Source of the DNA: Hyphomicrobiaceae bacterium
Lineage (GTDB): Bacteria; Pseudomonadota; Alphaproteobacteria; Rhizobiales; Hyphomicrobiaceae
Length of the DNA stretch: 9,362 nucleotides
Reading direction: 5' to 3'
NCBI GenBank assembly: GCA_025359005.1
Contig: JANYHP010000340.1
Coordinates: forward strand, 1-9,362
In this document: one piece after another, positions 1-6,231 of the stretch
How positions within the stretch are numbered: position 1 is the stretch's first letter
How the letters are laid out: each line of letters begins with the position of its first letter
Notes under the pieces: generated by a model
What the model was told of the DNA's origin: nothing
Seen by the model: the letters and a program-made list of their open reading frames with translations, nothing else
Database searches by the model: none
Program-made: the position numbers and the translations under genes

Positions 1-61
1 CTTCGCGGCATGTTGGTGAGCAAATGTCAGCGCCATAAGGAACACTAGCAACATTAGGTTT

Positions 62-140
62 CTAGTGCAGCTTTTGCATCTGACGTTTGGTCACCAGTCT
101 TGCCGCAAACGGGTACCAAACGTCAGATGCGCTGCACTAG
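62..140. repeat. Long imperfect inverted repeat (possible small mobile element or large hairpin)
   Basis: Two arms pair almost perfectly. Positions 62-71 pair with 131-140 (CTAGTGCAGC against GCTGCACTAG), and 76-91 pair with 115-130 (GCATCTGACGTTTGGT against its complement). Positions 93-95 pair with 112-114. The interruptions are a TTTT insertion at 72-75 and a single bulged C at 92, so about 29 base pairs form around a loop of about 16 nt (96-111). Neither strand has a T-run after the stem, so it is not a classical intrinsic terminator, although it lies just downstream of dapE. Both outer ends contain TA within CTAG, as expected for a TA-targeting miniature element of the IS630/mariner kind, but no transposase is present. 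The symmetry is directly visible; the mobile-element reading is inference. Confidence 0.75.
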
Positions 141-168
141 CACGCATGCCGCGCGTGGCACCCACACC

Positions 169-1344
169 TCACCCGCGCGCCCGCGCGAAAAAGCCCTCTA
201 TGAACCGCTGGTAGATCTGCGTCAGCGCTTCCAGATCTGCCACCGCAACGCGCTCGTCAACATGGTGGGCGAGCGCGTTCGTCAACCCGAATTCCACGAC
301 CGGACAATGCGCCTGGATAAAGCGCGCGTCTGACGTGCCGCCGTTCGTCGTCAGTGCCGGCGTCCGCCCCGTAACTGCTAAAACCGCGCCCGCCAGCGTC
401 TCGACCAACGGCCCCGGCTTCGTCAGGAACACATCGCCCGTGCCCGAGAACATGATCTCGAACCGCGCAGCCACCGCCGCCGCAGCCTCCGTCACCTGCG
501 CCCGCACAGCGGCCTCCAGCCGCGGGCGCGTCCACTCCGTGTTGTAGCGGATGTTGAACTTGGCGCGCGCCTCCGCCGGAATGACGTTCGTCGCCGTGTT
601 GCGCACATCGATCACCGTCACCTGCAAATTCGACGGCTGGAAATCTGGTGTGCCTTGATCGAGCTGCACCGACGCCAACCGGTCGAGAATGCGCACCAGC
701 TTCGGCACCGGGTTCTCCGCGATATCGGGATACGCGGCGTGCCCCTGCCGTCCGTGCACGACGATCTCGCCATTGAGCGACCCGCGCCGGCCGATCTTGA
801 TCTCGTCGCCCAGCGCCTTGGGGTTCGACGGCTCGCCGACGAGGCAGGCGTCGAGCTTTTCCCCGCGCGCTGCAAGCCAGTCGAGCACCTTCATGGTGCC
901 GTTGATGGAGGGCCCTTCCTCGTCGCCCGTGATCAACAGCGACAACGAGCCCACCGGCGTCCGACCCGTTGCCAGCAAACGTCCGGCGGCAGCGACAAAG
1001 CACGCAATCCCGCTCTTCATATCGACCGCGCCGCGGCCATACATCATCCCATCGACAACGGCCGCCGAGAATGGCGGATGCGTCCACTTGGTCTCGTCGC
1101 CCGGCGGCACCACGTCAGTATGCCCCGCAAAACACAGATTGGGGCCAGATGCCCCCCAGCGCGCATAGAGGTTTTCCACGTCCGGCGTGCCGGGTTCCGT
1201 CATCGTCATGCGATGGCAGGCGAACCCCGCCGCCCCGAGCACGTCCTGCAACAAAGTCAACGCGCCACCTTCGTCGGGTGTGATCGATCGGCAGCGGATC
1301 AACGCCGCCGTGAGTGCTACGGGATCGGTCAATGCTGGCAGCAT
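169..1344 (-). CDS. dapE: Succinyl-diaminopimelate desuccinylase DapE
   Basis: This 391-residue M20-family zinc peptidase hydrolyses N-succinyl-LL-2,6-diaminopimelate to succinate and LL-diaminopimelate. The step belongs to lysine and peptidoglycan precursor synthesis in the cytoplasm. The di-zinc site is complete: His75 in GHTDVVPPGD, Asp108 in GRGAVDMKSG, catalytic Glu142 and ligand Glu143 in GDEEG, Glu171 in GEPS, and His360 in AHHVDE. The first four sites are offset by a constant 8 residues from the E. coli enzyme as I recall it. The lid/dimer region shows HGRQGHAAYP, and NGGTSDAR lies near the C-terminus. Length is normal for the family. The ATG at 1342-1344 is the natural start but has only a weak ribosome site. 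It lies 46 bp after the upstream membrane-protein gene on the same strand, suggesting co-transcription. Other M20 peptidases such as ArgE are less likely given the full DapE motif set. Confidence 0.95.
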   Translation of the reverse strand: MLPALTDPVALTAALIRCRSITPDEGGALTLLQDVLGAAGFACHRMTMTEPGTPDVENLYARWGASGPNLCFAGHTDVVPPGDETKWTHPPFSAAVVDGMMYGRGAVDMKSGIACFVAAAGRLLATGRTPVGSLSLLITGDEEGPSINGTMKVLDWLAARGEKLDACLVGEPSNPKALGDEIKIGRRGSLNGEIVVHGRQGHAAYPDIAENPVPKLVRILDRLASVQLDQGTPDFQPSNLQVTVIDVRNTATNVIPAEARAKFNIRYNTEWTRPRLEAAVRAQVTEAAAAVAARFEIMFSGTGDVFLTKPGPLVETLAGAVLAVTGRTPALTTNGGTSDARFIQAHCPVVEFGLTNALAHHVDERVAVADLEALTQIYQRFIEGFFARARG

Positions 1345-1390
1345 CGGTGCTCAACTCGTTCTGAAAAGTTCCAAAAAGGCGCCTGAACGA

Positions 1391-2149
1391 TCAGGTTTCT
1401 TCCCCACCCTTGGACGCCGGCGGGCCGCCGTGATAGCCCACCGGCCCCGCCTGCACCAACATGATCTTCTGCCAGATCTTCTGCGACAGGTTGGTGGTCA
1501 ACCGCTCGATGTCACTCACCGCATCCACGATGACCGGATCGGGCTGGCTCTGCGCGTACAGCACCGCGACCTTAGCGACGAGCGACAGCATCTCCGAGCA
1601 ATAATCGAGATAGCGCCCCAGTTCGAACGGCGTCAGCGTCCGCTTCGGCGAATGCGCGGTGGGCGCGCCGCCAGCGAGAACCGAGGCCGGCTCCTTGGTC
1701 AACTGATGCATGTCGACGACGTGAATGATCGACCTGAGCTCCGCCAGCGCCCGCAACGCCCGCCGCCGCTTCAGCCGGTCCTCGATCGTCACGAAAAAGA
1801 ACAGCAAGCCCCCCATCACGAACACCAGATGGATCACCGCGTCGATACCCTGCACCAGCGTGTAGACGTTGTCCGGTGTCGTCTTGGTGAAGTCCACGAA
1901 CCGCAGCAATTGCACGAGCCCCGCCGTCCCCAGCCCGAGCAGCACCACGATCGCAATCCACAAGCCCCAGTCGCGGCGGCCGATGGCTGCCGCCCGCGTC
2001 GACGTCTCGCGCGCGATGGTCGCCAGATCCGCACAGACGCGCGCCAACCCCGCCTCCGGGAAGCGATCACGGATGCGCGCCTCGAGCTGCGTCAATGACG
2101 CAACGACACGCGCCGCGTCGAGCCGACGATAGGGGGGTGGATTGGCCAT
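1391..2149 (-). CDS. Uncharacterised two-helix membrane protein upstream of dapE
   Basis: I do not recognise this 252-residue protein. It has an N-terminal soluble stretch (about 1-60), two strongly hydrophobic helices at about 61-82 and 102-122, then a positively charged segment (RLKRRR, about 125-130) and a mainly helical soluble C-terminal half. No signal peptide is visible. The arginine-rich loop after the second helix suggests that both ends face the cytoplasm. No catalytic motif, metal site or nucleotide-binding loop is apparent. The ATG at 2147-2149 has no strong ribosome site. Codon use matches the neighbours. It is probably the first gene of a two-gene unit with dapE, and it diverges from the hydrolase genes across a 124-bp gap. 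That position suggests, but does not prove, a link to cell-wall precursor supply. Confidence 0.8.
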   Translation of the reverse strand: MANPPPYRRLDAARVVASLTQLEARIRDRFPEAGLARVCADLATIARETSTRAAAIGRRDWGLWIAIVVLLGLGTAGLVQLLRFVDFTKTTPDNVYTLVQGIDAVIHLVFVMGGLLFFFVTIEDRLKRRRALRALAELRSIIHVVDMHQLTKEPASVLAGGAPTAHSPKRTLTPFELGRYLDYCSEMLSLVAKVAVLYAQSQPDPVIVDAVSDIERLTTNLSQKIWQKIMLVQAGPVGYHGGPPASKGGEET

Positions 2150-2263
2150 GCCGTATCTGCCCGATTTCGCAACGCCCTGTCGAGGGTGCCCGGTCGACCC
2201 AGCTTATTCCCTTGCCGATCGCCGCCGTTCCAGGGATTGTCAGCCGACAGTCGCCGCCCCTCC

Positions 2264-2268
2264 AGGAG
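2264..2268 (+). promoter_or_regulatory. Ribosome binding site deciding the hydrolase start
   Basis: AGGAG lies 5 nt before the ATG at 2274. The reading frame is open upstream as far as a TTG at 2142, but the extra 44 residues do not look like the start of an alpha/beta hydrolase and overlap the divergent gene's start. The ribosome site supports 2274 as the true start. Confidence 0.7.
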
Positions 2269-2273
2269 CCCGC

Positions 2274-3170
2274 ATGACCCTTCCGCCGCCCGCGTCCGCG
2301 ATGATCGCAAGCAATGGCCTCCAACTCTGCTGCGACAGTTTCGGACCCCTCGACGCGCCGCCGGTGGTGCTGGTGATGGGCCTCGGCGCCCAGATGATTT
2401 CCTGGGACGACGACTTCTGCCGCGCTTTGGTCGCGCGTGGGCTTCGCGTCATCCGCTTCGACAATCGCGACATCGGCAAGTCGACCTGGCTGCCCCACCT
2501 CGGCGTGCCCAACACGATGGCGCTGATGGCCAAGGCCGCCATCGGCCTCAAGCCACAAGTCCCCTACACCCTGCGCGACATGGCCACCGACACCGTCGGT
2601 CTGATGGATGCCCTCGGCCTCGCCCGCGCGCACGTCGTCGGCGCCTCCATGGGCGGCGGCATCGTGCAGGAAATGGCAATCCATACGCCCGACCGTCTGC
2701 TGTCGATGACCTCTATCATGTCCTCCACCGGCGACCCCACCTTGCCGCCGCCGTCCGCCGAGGCCATGGCGCTGCTGTTCGCCCCCGCGCCCTCGGAGCG
2801 GCAAGCCTATCTCGGCCACCACGCCAAGGTGCTCAAAGTTCTGCGCGGTCCCCATTTCGGCGAAGATCAGGTGAGTGACCGCGACAAGGCCGCCCACAAC
2901 TTCGACCGTGGCCTCAACGGCGGCGGCGTCGCGCGCCAGTTGGCCGCCATTTTTGCATCCGGCAATCGCACCCAAGCGCTGTCCAAGGTCAAAACCCCGA
3001 CGCTGGTGATTCACGGCGATGCCGACCCGCTGATCCGCGTTGCCGGCGGGCATGCCACGGCCGCTGCCATTCCAGGATCGACGCTCAAGATCATCGCTGG
3101 TATGGGCCACACTTTGCCGCGCCCCACGTGGTCACCCATCATCGACCACATTGCCGCGCTGGCACGCTGA
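2274..3170 (+). CDS. Alpha/beta hydrolase, serine-nucleophile type
   Basis: This 298-residue protein has the full Ser-His-Asp layout of the alpha/beta hydrolase fold. The nucleophile is Ser125 in GASMGGG, the acid is probably Asp251 in HGDADPL, and the base is His279 in GMGHTLP. The oxyanion loop is MGLG at 35-38, and RFDNRDIGKS at 61-70 is the usual segment after strand four. It resembles the esterase/lactonase-like group often annotated as RdmC-like or general alpha/beta hydrolases. The substrate cannot be told from sequence. No signal peptide is convincing, so it is probably cytoplasmic. The start at 2274 is chosen for its ribosome site. The stop lies 23 nt before the next hydrolase gene on the same strand, so the two are very likely one transcript. 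Confidence 0.9.
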   Translation: MTLPPPASAMIASNGLQLCCDSFGPLDAPPVVLVMGLGAQMISWDDDFCRALVARGLRVIRFDNRDIGKSTWLPHLGVPNTMALMAKAAIGLKPQVPYTLRDMATDTVGLMDALGLARAHVVGASMGGGIVQEMAIHTPDRLLSMTSIMSSTGDPTLPPPSAEAMALLFAPAPSERQAYLGHHAKVLKVLRGPHFGEDQVSDRDKAAHNFDRGLNGGGVARQLAAIFASGNRTQALSKVKTPTLVIHGDADPLIRVAGGHATAAAIPGSTLKIIAGMGHTLPRPTWSPIIDHIAALAR

Positions 3171-3193
3171 AAATCTCCGCGGGAGACGACGTC

Positions 3194-4075
3194 ATGATCA
3201 AGCACGATTTCGCCGACGTGAACGGCATTCGCATGCACTACGCCCATGCTGGCACAGGCAAGCTGATGCTGTTCGCCCACGGCTTTCCCGAATACTGGGC
3301 CTGCTGGAAAAAACTGCTGCCCGCCTTCGCTCGTGATCACCACGCCGTGGCCCCCGACCTGCGCGGTTACAATCTCACGTCCCGCCCGCCTGAGGTTGAG
3401 CAATACGCCATCGGCACTCTGGTCGACGATCTCGGCGCGCTGGCAAAATCCCTCGGCCACGACACATTCACGCTCATCGCCCACGACTGGGGCGGCGGCG
3501 TCGCCTGGTCGACCGCCCTCCGCCACCCCGAGTGGTTGGACCGGCTGATCATCATCAACGCGCCGCACCCGACGATCTTCGAGCGCGAACTCAACACCAA
3601 CCCCGCGCAACAGAAGGCCAGCATGTACACGCGCATGTTCCAGTCGCCGAAAGCCGAGGCGATGCTGTCCGCCAACAACTACCAAGCCCTTGTCGACACC
3701 TTGCTGACCGACGACCTCAAGCGCGGCGTCTTCACCGCCGAGGACAAAGCCGACTACATCGCCGGCTGGTCGCAGCCGGGTGCGTTGACCGGCATGCTCA
3801 ACTACTACCGCGCCGCCAACATGGGGCCACCCACCAAGCCCGGCGAAAAAGCCCGCAGCTTCGAAACCGGCATCGCCGATCCGATCGTGCGCGTGCCGAC
3901 CTTGGTGATCTGGGGCGAGCAGGACCCGCACCTGATGACCTCCAACCTCGACGGCCTCGACGCTTATGTGCCCGACCTCACCATCAAACGCATCCCTGAC
4001 GGCACCCACTGGGTCATCCACGAAAAGCCCGACGAAGTCGCAGCCCACATCCGCGCGTTCATCGCGACGGCGTAG
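3194..4075 (+). CDS. Alpha/beta hydrolase, epoxide-hydrolase / haloalkanoate-dehalogenase type
   Basis: This 293-residue protein has an aspartate nucleophile, Asp98 in AHDWGGG, in place of serine. The acid is Asp244 in WGEQDPH and the base is His272 in GTHWVIH. The oxyanion motif HGFPEYW is at 29-35 and APDLRGYNLTS at 53-63. The combination HDWGG, HGFPE and DLRGY is typical of epoxide hydrolases. A lid motif NYYRA at 203-207 could supply a ring-opening tyrosine (Tyr204 or Tyr205). Fluoroacetate dehalogenases share much of this layout but usually have Arg after the nucleophile (HDRG), where this protein has Trp. Epoxide hydrolase is therefore the better reading, with the substrate unknown. The start at 3194 follows GGGAG (3181-3185). 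The gene sits 23 nt after the previous hydrolase gene. Confidence 0.88.
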   Translation: MIKHDFADVNGIRMHYAHAGTGKLMLFAHGFPEYWACWKKLLPAFARDHHAVAPDLRGYNLTSRPPEVEQYAIGTLVDDLGALAKSLGHDTFTLIAHDWGGGVAWSTALRHPEWLDRLIIINAPHPTIFERELNTNPAQQKASMYTRMFQSPKAEAMLSANNYQALVDTLLTDDLKRGVFTAEDKADYIAGWSQPGALTGMLNYYRAANMGPPTKPGEKARSFETGIADPIVRVPTLVIWGEQDPHLMTSNLDGLDAYVPDLTIKRIPDGTHWVIHEKPDEVAAHIRAFIATA

Positions 4076-4135
4076 GTTAAAGCAACGCTCGCGGCCCCCA
4101 TCGCGGCCCGCCGCACCGCCGCCACGCAATTGCCG

Positions 4136-4169
4136 CTTCCCCCGCCCGGACACCGTGCTATAGGCACGG
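4136..4169 (+). promoter_or_regulatory. Candidate promoter of the cyclophilin gene with an overlapping inverted repeat
   Basis: A CTATAG hexamer (4158-4163) preceded by G matches the alphaproteobacterial -10 element. The best -35 candidate is CTTCCC at 4136-4141, 16 bp upstream, and is poor. The -10 sits inside the perfect inverted repeat CCGTGC (4153-4158) / GCACGG (4164-4169), which could be an operator or chance. The element lies about 50 bp before the start codon. Confidence 0.4.
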
Positions 4170-4214
4170 TCGTTTCAACACCGACAATCGCCATCGACCG
4201 TTCCGAGGACGCCC

Positions 4215-4691
4215 ATGACCGCCATCAAAGACCCCGAAAACACCCTGCTCATCGAGACCACCAAGGGCAACGTCGTCGTTGCCATGCGTCCCGATCTTGC
4301 CCCGGGCCACGTCGCCCACATCAAGAAGCTGGTCCGCGAAGGCTTCTACGACGGCATCGTCTTCCATCGCGTCATCGAGGGCTTCATGGCCCAGACCGGC
4401 TGCCCCAAGGGCCAGGGCACCGGTGGTTCGAAGTATCCAAACCTCAAAGCCGAGTTCAACGCCGAGCCGCACGTGCGCGGCACCTGTTCCATGGCGCGCT
4501 CGTCCGCGCCCGACAGCGCCAACAGCCAGTTCTTCATCTGCTTCGACGACGCGCGCTTTCTCGACAAGCAGTACACCGCCTGGGGCAAGGTGATCGACGG
4601 CATGGACAACGTCGACAAGATCAAGCGCGGCGAACCCGTCCAGAACCCCGACAAGATGATCTCCGTGAAGGTCGCAGCCGACGTGAAGTAA
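4215..4691 (+). CDS. ppiB: Cyclophilin-type peptidyl-prolyl cis-trans isomerase (PpiB-like, cytoplasmic)
   Basis: This 158-residue single-domain cyclophilin catalyses cis-trans isomerisation of peptide bonds before proline and assists protein folding. The active-site block FHRVIEGFMAQTG carries Arg52, Phe57, Met58 and Gln60, matching the catalytic Arg, Phe, Met and Gln of cyclophilins. The second block, SMARSSAPDSANSQFFI, is also typical, and KVIDGMDNVDKI closes the fold. No signal peptide is visible, so it is cytoplasmic rather than a periplasmic PpiA. The cyclosporin-contacting Trp found in the human protein is replaced by Phe (DARFLDKQ), as is common in bacteria. The ATG at 4215 follows GAGGA (4205-4209). 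It is separated by 139 bp from the hydrolase genes, has its own promoter candidate, and faces the minus-strand receiver gene. Confidence 0.93.
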   Translation: MTAIKDPENTLLIETTKGNVVVAMRPDLAPGHVAHIKKLVREGFYDGIVFHRVIEGFMAQTGCPKGQGTGGSKYPNLKAEFNAEPHVRGTCSMARSSAPDSANSQFFICFDDARFLDKQYTAWGKVIDGMDNVDKIKRGEPVQNPDKMISVKVAADVK

Positions 4692-4705
4692 GACACCTGT
4701 TCCCG

Positions 4706-4731
4706 CTCCCCTGCGCCGTCACGCAGGGGAG
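4706..4731 (+). terminator. Hairpin after the cyclophilin gene
   Basis: A perfect 10-bp stem, CTCCCCTGCG (4706-4715) against CGCAGGGGAG (4722-4731), encloses a 6-nt loop and begins 14 nt after the cyclophilin stop. No T-run follows on either strand, so termination would be atypical. GC hairpins of this kind are also common dispersed intergenic motifs in alphaproteobacteria. It sits between convergent genes and could serve either side. Confidence 0.5.
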
Positions 4732-4962
4732 ACCAAGAGGGCGGGCGGCCAACGACGCCCGCGTCTCCCCGCCCGCAGCGTTCAGCAAAAACATCGCTGA
4801 CGTCGGACTGCGCCACCGTCGCCCGACCTCAACAACGGGTCCACCACGTCGATTACCATCCGCCGCGAAATCCGGCGGTCGACGGCAGCGTTTGATCCGG
4901 GCGCGTCCATTGCTCCGGCAGCGCCACGCGCTTCGAATCCCAGGGCCCGGAAAAGCTCACCC

Positions 4963-5325
4963 TTACCCCGCCGCATCCTTCACCGCCGCGCGCGCTTTTT
5001 CCAGCGCCAGCGGCTTGGCGAGAACCTGCGCAATGTGCCCCTTGATCGCCTCGGGCACGGCGATCTGATCGGCATATGCGCTCATCAGCACGATGCGCAG
5101 ATTTGGCATCAGCGCCACGGCCTTTCCGGCCAGCGCCATGCCGTCCAGGCTCGGCATCTGAATATCGGTCAGCAGCACGTCGAACGCGGCCCCCGGCGCC
5201 GACAGCAGATCGAGCGCTTCCTGCCCGTCCTGCGCAGTCGTCACGGCGTGCCCGTCGCCCGCCAGCGCCCGCTTGACCACATCGAGCATGGCCGGATCGT
5301 CTTCTGCCAGCAACACGCGCGCCAT
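4963..5325 (-). CDS. CpdR-like single-domain response regulator
   Basis: This 120-residue protein is a receiver domain with no output domain. The acidic pocket is Glu8-Asp9-Asp10, the phospho-acceptor is Asp54 in LLTDIQMP, the switch hydroxyl is Ser82, and the conserved lysine is Lys104 in VLAKPL. The start MARVLLAEDD, the block LLTDIQMPSLDGMALA and the VLxKPxxL ending resemble CpdR, whose unphosphorylated form delivers ClpXP to the cell pole and promotes CtrA degradation in Caulobacter. The middle (MSAYADQ) is more divergent than in canonical CpdR, so this may be a paralogue, a CpdR2-type protein or another single-domain receiver. GGAGGAG lies 7 nt before the ATG. The gene follows hpt by 55 bp on the same strand, with no obvious terminator between. 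Confidence 0.85.
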   Translation of the reverse strand: MARVLLAEDDPAMLDVVKRALAGDGHAVTTAQDGQEALDLLSAPGAAFDVLLTDIQMPSLDGMALAGKAVALMPNLRIVLMSAYADQIAVPEAIKGHIAQVLAKPLALEKARAAVKDAAG

Positions 5326-5380
5326 GTCTCAACTCCTCCACCCAATTAAACCGAACGCGGCGCCGCTTCACGGCAGCGCT

Positions 5381-5917
5381 TCACGACCCCGCAACGAGCT
5401 TGCCGACGAACGGTAACTCGCGGAAGCGATGCCCCGCATCCATGCCATAGCCCACCACGAAGACGTTTGGGCAGTCGAACGCCTTGTAGTCGGCCCGCAC
5501 ATCGACGGCACGCCGGATCGGCTTGTCGAGCAGCACGCAGGTCCGCACCGACGCCGCACCACGCGCCACCAGCAGGTCCTTGGCATAGGCCAGTGTCCGC
5601 CCTGATTCCAGAATATCGTCGATGATCAGCACGTTGCGATCCCGCACATCGCCCTCCACGTCGCGCACGATCGCCACTTGCCCGCTGGAAACCTGCCCCT
5701 TCCGGTAGCTCGACAACGTCAGGAACTCGACCTCAGGCGCGAGCCCTGCCCGATGCAGCGCCCGGATCAGATCGGCCGCGAACACGAAGCTGCCCTTGAG
5801 AATGGCAATGATCAGCGGCTTCTCGATGCCCGCCGCGGCAATCTCGCCGGCCAGCTCAGTGACTCGGGTGGCAATGGTCTCCGCGCTGAAAATGGTCTCG
5901 ATTCTATCGCTCGTCAC
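5381..5917 (-). CDS. hpt: Hypoxanthine phosphoribosyltransferase
   Basis: This 178-residue type I phosphoribosyltransferase salvages hypoxanthine (and usually guanine) with PRPP to give IMP and GMP in the cytoplasm. The PRPP-binding motif VLIIDDILESGRTL is at 96-109. ILKGS at 39-43 forms the pyrophosphate-binding loop, LSSY at 68-71 starts the flexible loop, and LLDKP is near the purine site. The ending VVGYGMDAGHRFRELPFVG is the family signature GYG(L/M)D...R.LP..G. The start is GTG at 5915-5917: no in-frame ATG occurs before residue 159, and GAAAGGGG lies 9 nt upstream of the GTG. It is the leading gene of a unit with the receiver protein downstream and diverges from ftsE across 314 bp. Confidence 0.93.
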   Translation of the reverse strand: MTSDRIETIFSAETIATRVTELAGEIAAAGIEKPLIIAILKGSFVFAADLIRALHRAGLAPEVEFLTLSSYRKGQVSSGQVAIVRDVEGDVRDRNVLIIDDILESGRTLAYAKDLLVARGAASVRTCVLLDKPIRRAVDVRADYKAFDCPNVFVVGYGMDAGHRFRELPFVGKLVAGS

Positions 5918-5947
5918 CGCTGCTGGCCCCTTTCAAGGAGGATAACC

Positions 5948-5982
5948 GTTCACCACCATCCTACCCCGCCGCCGCGGTGAAC
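5948..5982. repeat. Inverted repeat upstream of hpt
   Basis: GTTCACC (5948-5954) and GGTGAAC (5976-5982) are perfect 7-bp inverted copies separated by 21 nt. The arms start about 30 nt upstream of the hpt start codon on the minus strand, so they overlap where a promoter would sit. This could be an operator for hpt or chance; only the symmetry is directly seen. Confidence 0.45.
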
Positions 5983-6061
5983 CCCAGCGCCATTTCACCC
6001 TCATCCACCGCACGCACTCAATCGCCGCCGGCAGCACAGCCGCCACAATGCCGACGGAAAC

Positions 6062-6110
6062 CTGACGCCAGAGTGCTCCTGTGGACACGGAGATTTGCAC
6101 TCTGACGCCA
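6062..6110. repeat. Composite direct and inverted repeat between hpt and ftsE
   Basis: CAGAGTGC (6069-6076) and GCACTCTG (6097-6104) are perfect 8-bp inverted copies 20 nt apart. A direct repeat CTGACGCCA occurs at 6062-6070 and 6102-6110, exactly 40 bp apart. Within the loop, TCC (6077-6079) can pair with GGA (6089-6091), giving an imperfect hairpin. The element lies about 120 nt before ftsE. Confidence 0.5.
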
Positions 6111-6231
6111 AGCGAGGCAGAACCCGGTCTCAACAGCCCGAATCGATTTGGCCCGCCCTCCGCCGGCCATCGTTCGCGGTTAAGTTCTTGGAACATCTAA
6201 TGCCAGACCCAGACCGAACACGAGTGCCGCC

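Larger units (their letters stand above)
5918..6231. other. Intergenic region between divergent hpt and ftsE
   Basis: No open frame with gene-like features was found in this 314-bp stretch. It must hold outward promoters for both sides, but no convincing -35/-10 pair stands out. It contains two separated inverted repeats (5948-5982 and 6069-6104), a 9-bp direct repeat CTGACGCCA at 6062-6070 and 6102-6110, and a small palindrome GTTC-TTG-GAAC at 6184-6194 near ftsE. Confidence 0.7.

Noticed and set aside
1..36. Possible start of a minus-strand gene (ATG at 36-34) running off the left edge
   Set aside because: Only 12 codons are visible, with no ribosome site and no recognisable sequence.
655..2098. 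Plus-strand open frames of 243 and 303 codons opposite dapE and the membrane protein
   Set aside because: They are rich in Arg, His, Pro and Gln without motifs, as expected for antisense of high-GC genes. The minus strand is clearly coding.
2142..2273. TTG start at 2142 for the first hydrolase
   Set aside because: It would overlap the divergent gene's start and add a non-homologous N-terminus. ATG 2274 has a good ribosome site 5 nt upstream.
2067..4153. Long open frames on the minus strand (about 347 and 380 codons) opposite the two hydrolases
   Set aside because: They are antisense shadows of GC-rich codon use. Their products are low-complexity Gly/Arg/Asp/Val-rich with no domain logic, while the plus strand carries complete catalytic motifs.
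4860..4878. Hairpin CCGCCG / CGGCGG downstream of the receiver gene as a terminator
   Set aside because: The stem is only 6 bp, no T-run follows on either strand, and it lies about 85 nt beyond the stop codon.
4782..4976. Small minus-strand frame of 64 codons overlapping the end of the receiver gene
   Set aside because: It has no ribosome site and no recognisable motif, it overlaps the receiver gene end, and composition alone explains the open frame.
5935..5941. Strong Shine-Dalgarno-like AAGGAGG on the plus strand
   Set aside because: No ATG, GTG or TTG lies at a suitable distance downstream and no gene-like frame follows.
6172..6187. LexA-like pair GTTC...GTTC upstream of ftsE
   Set aside because: The spacing is 8 nt rather than the 7 nt of the alphaproteobacterial SOS box, so it is not supported.
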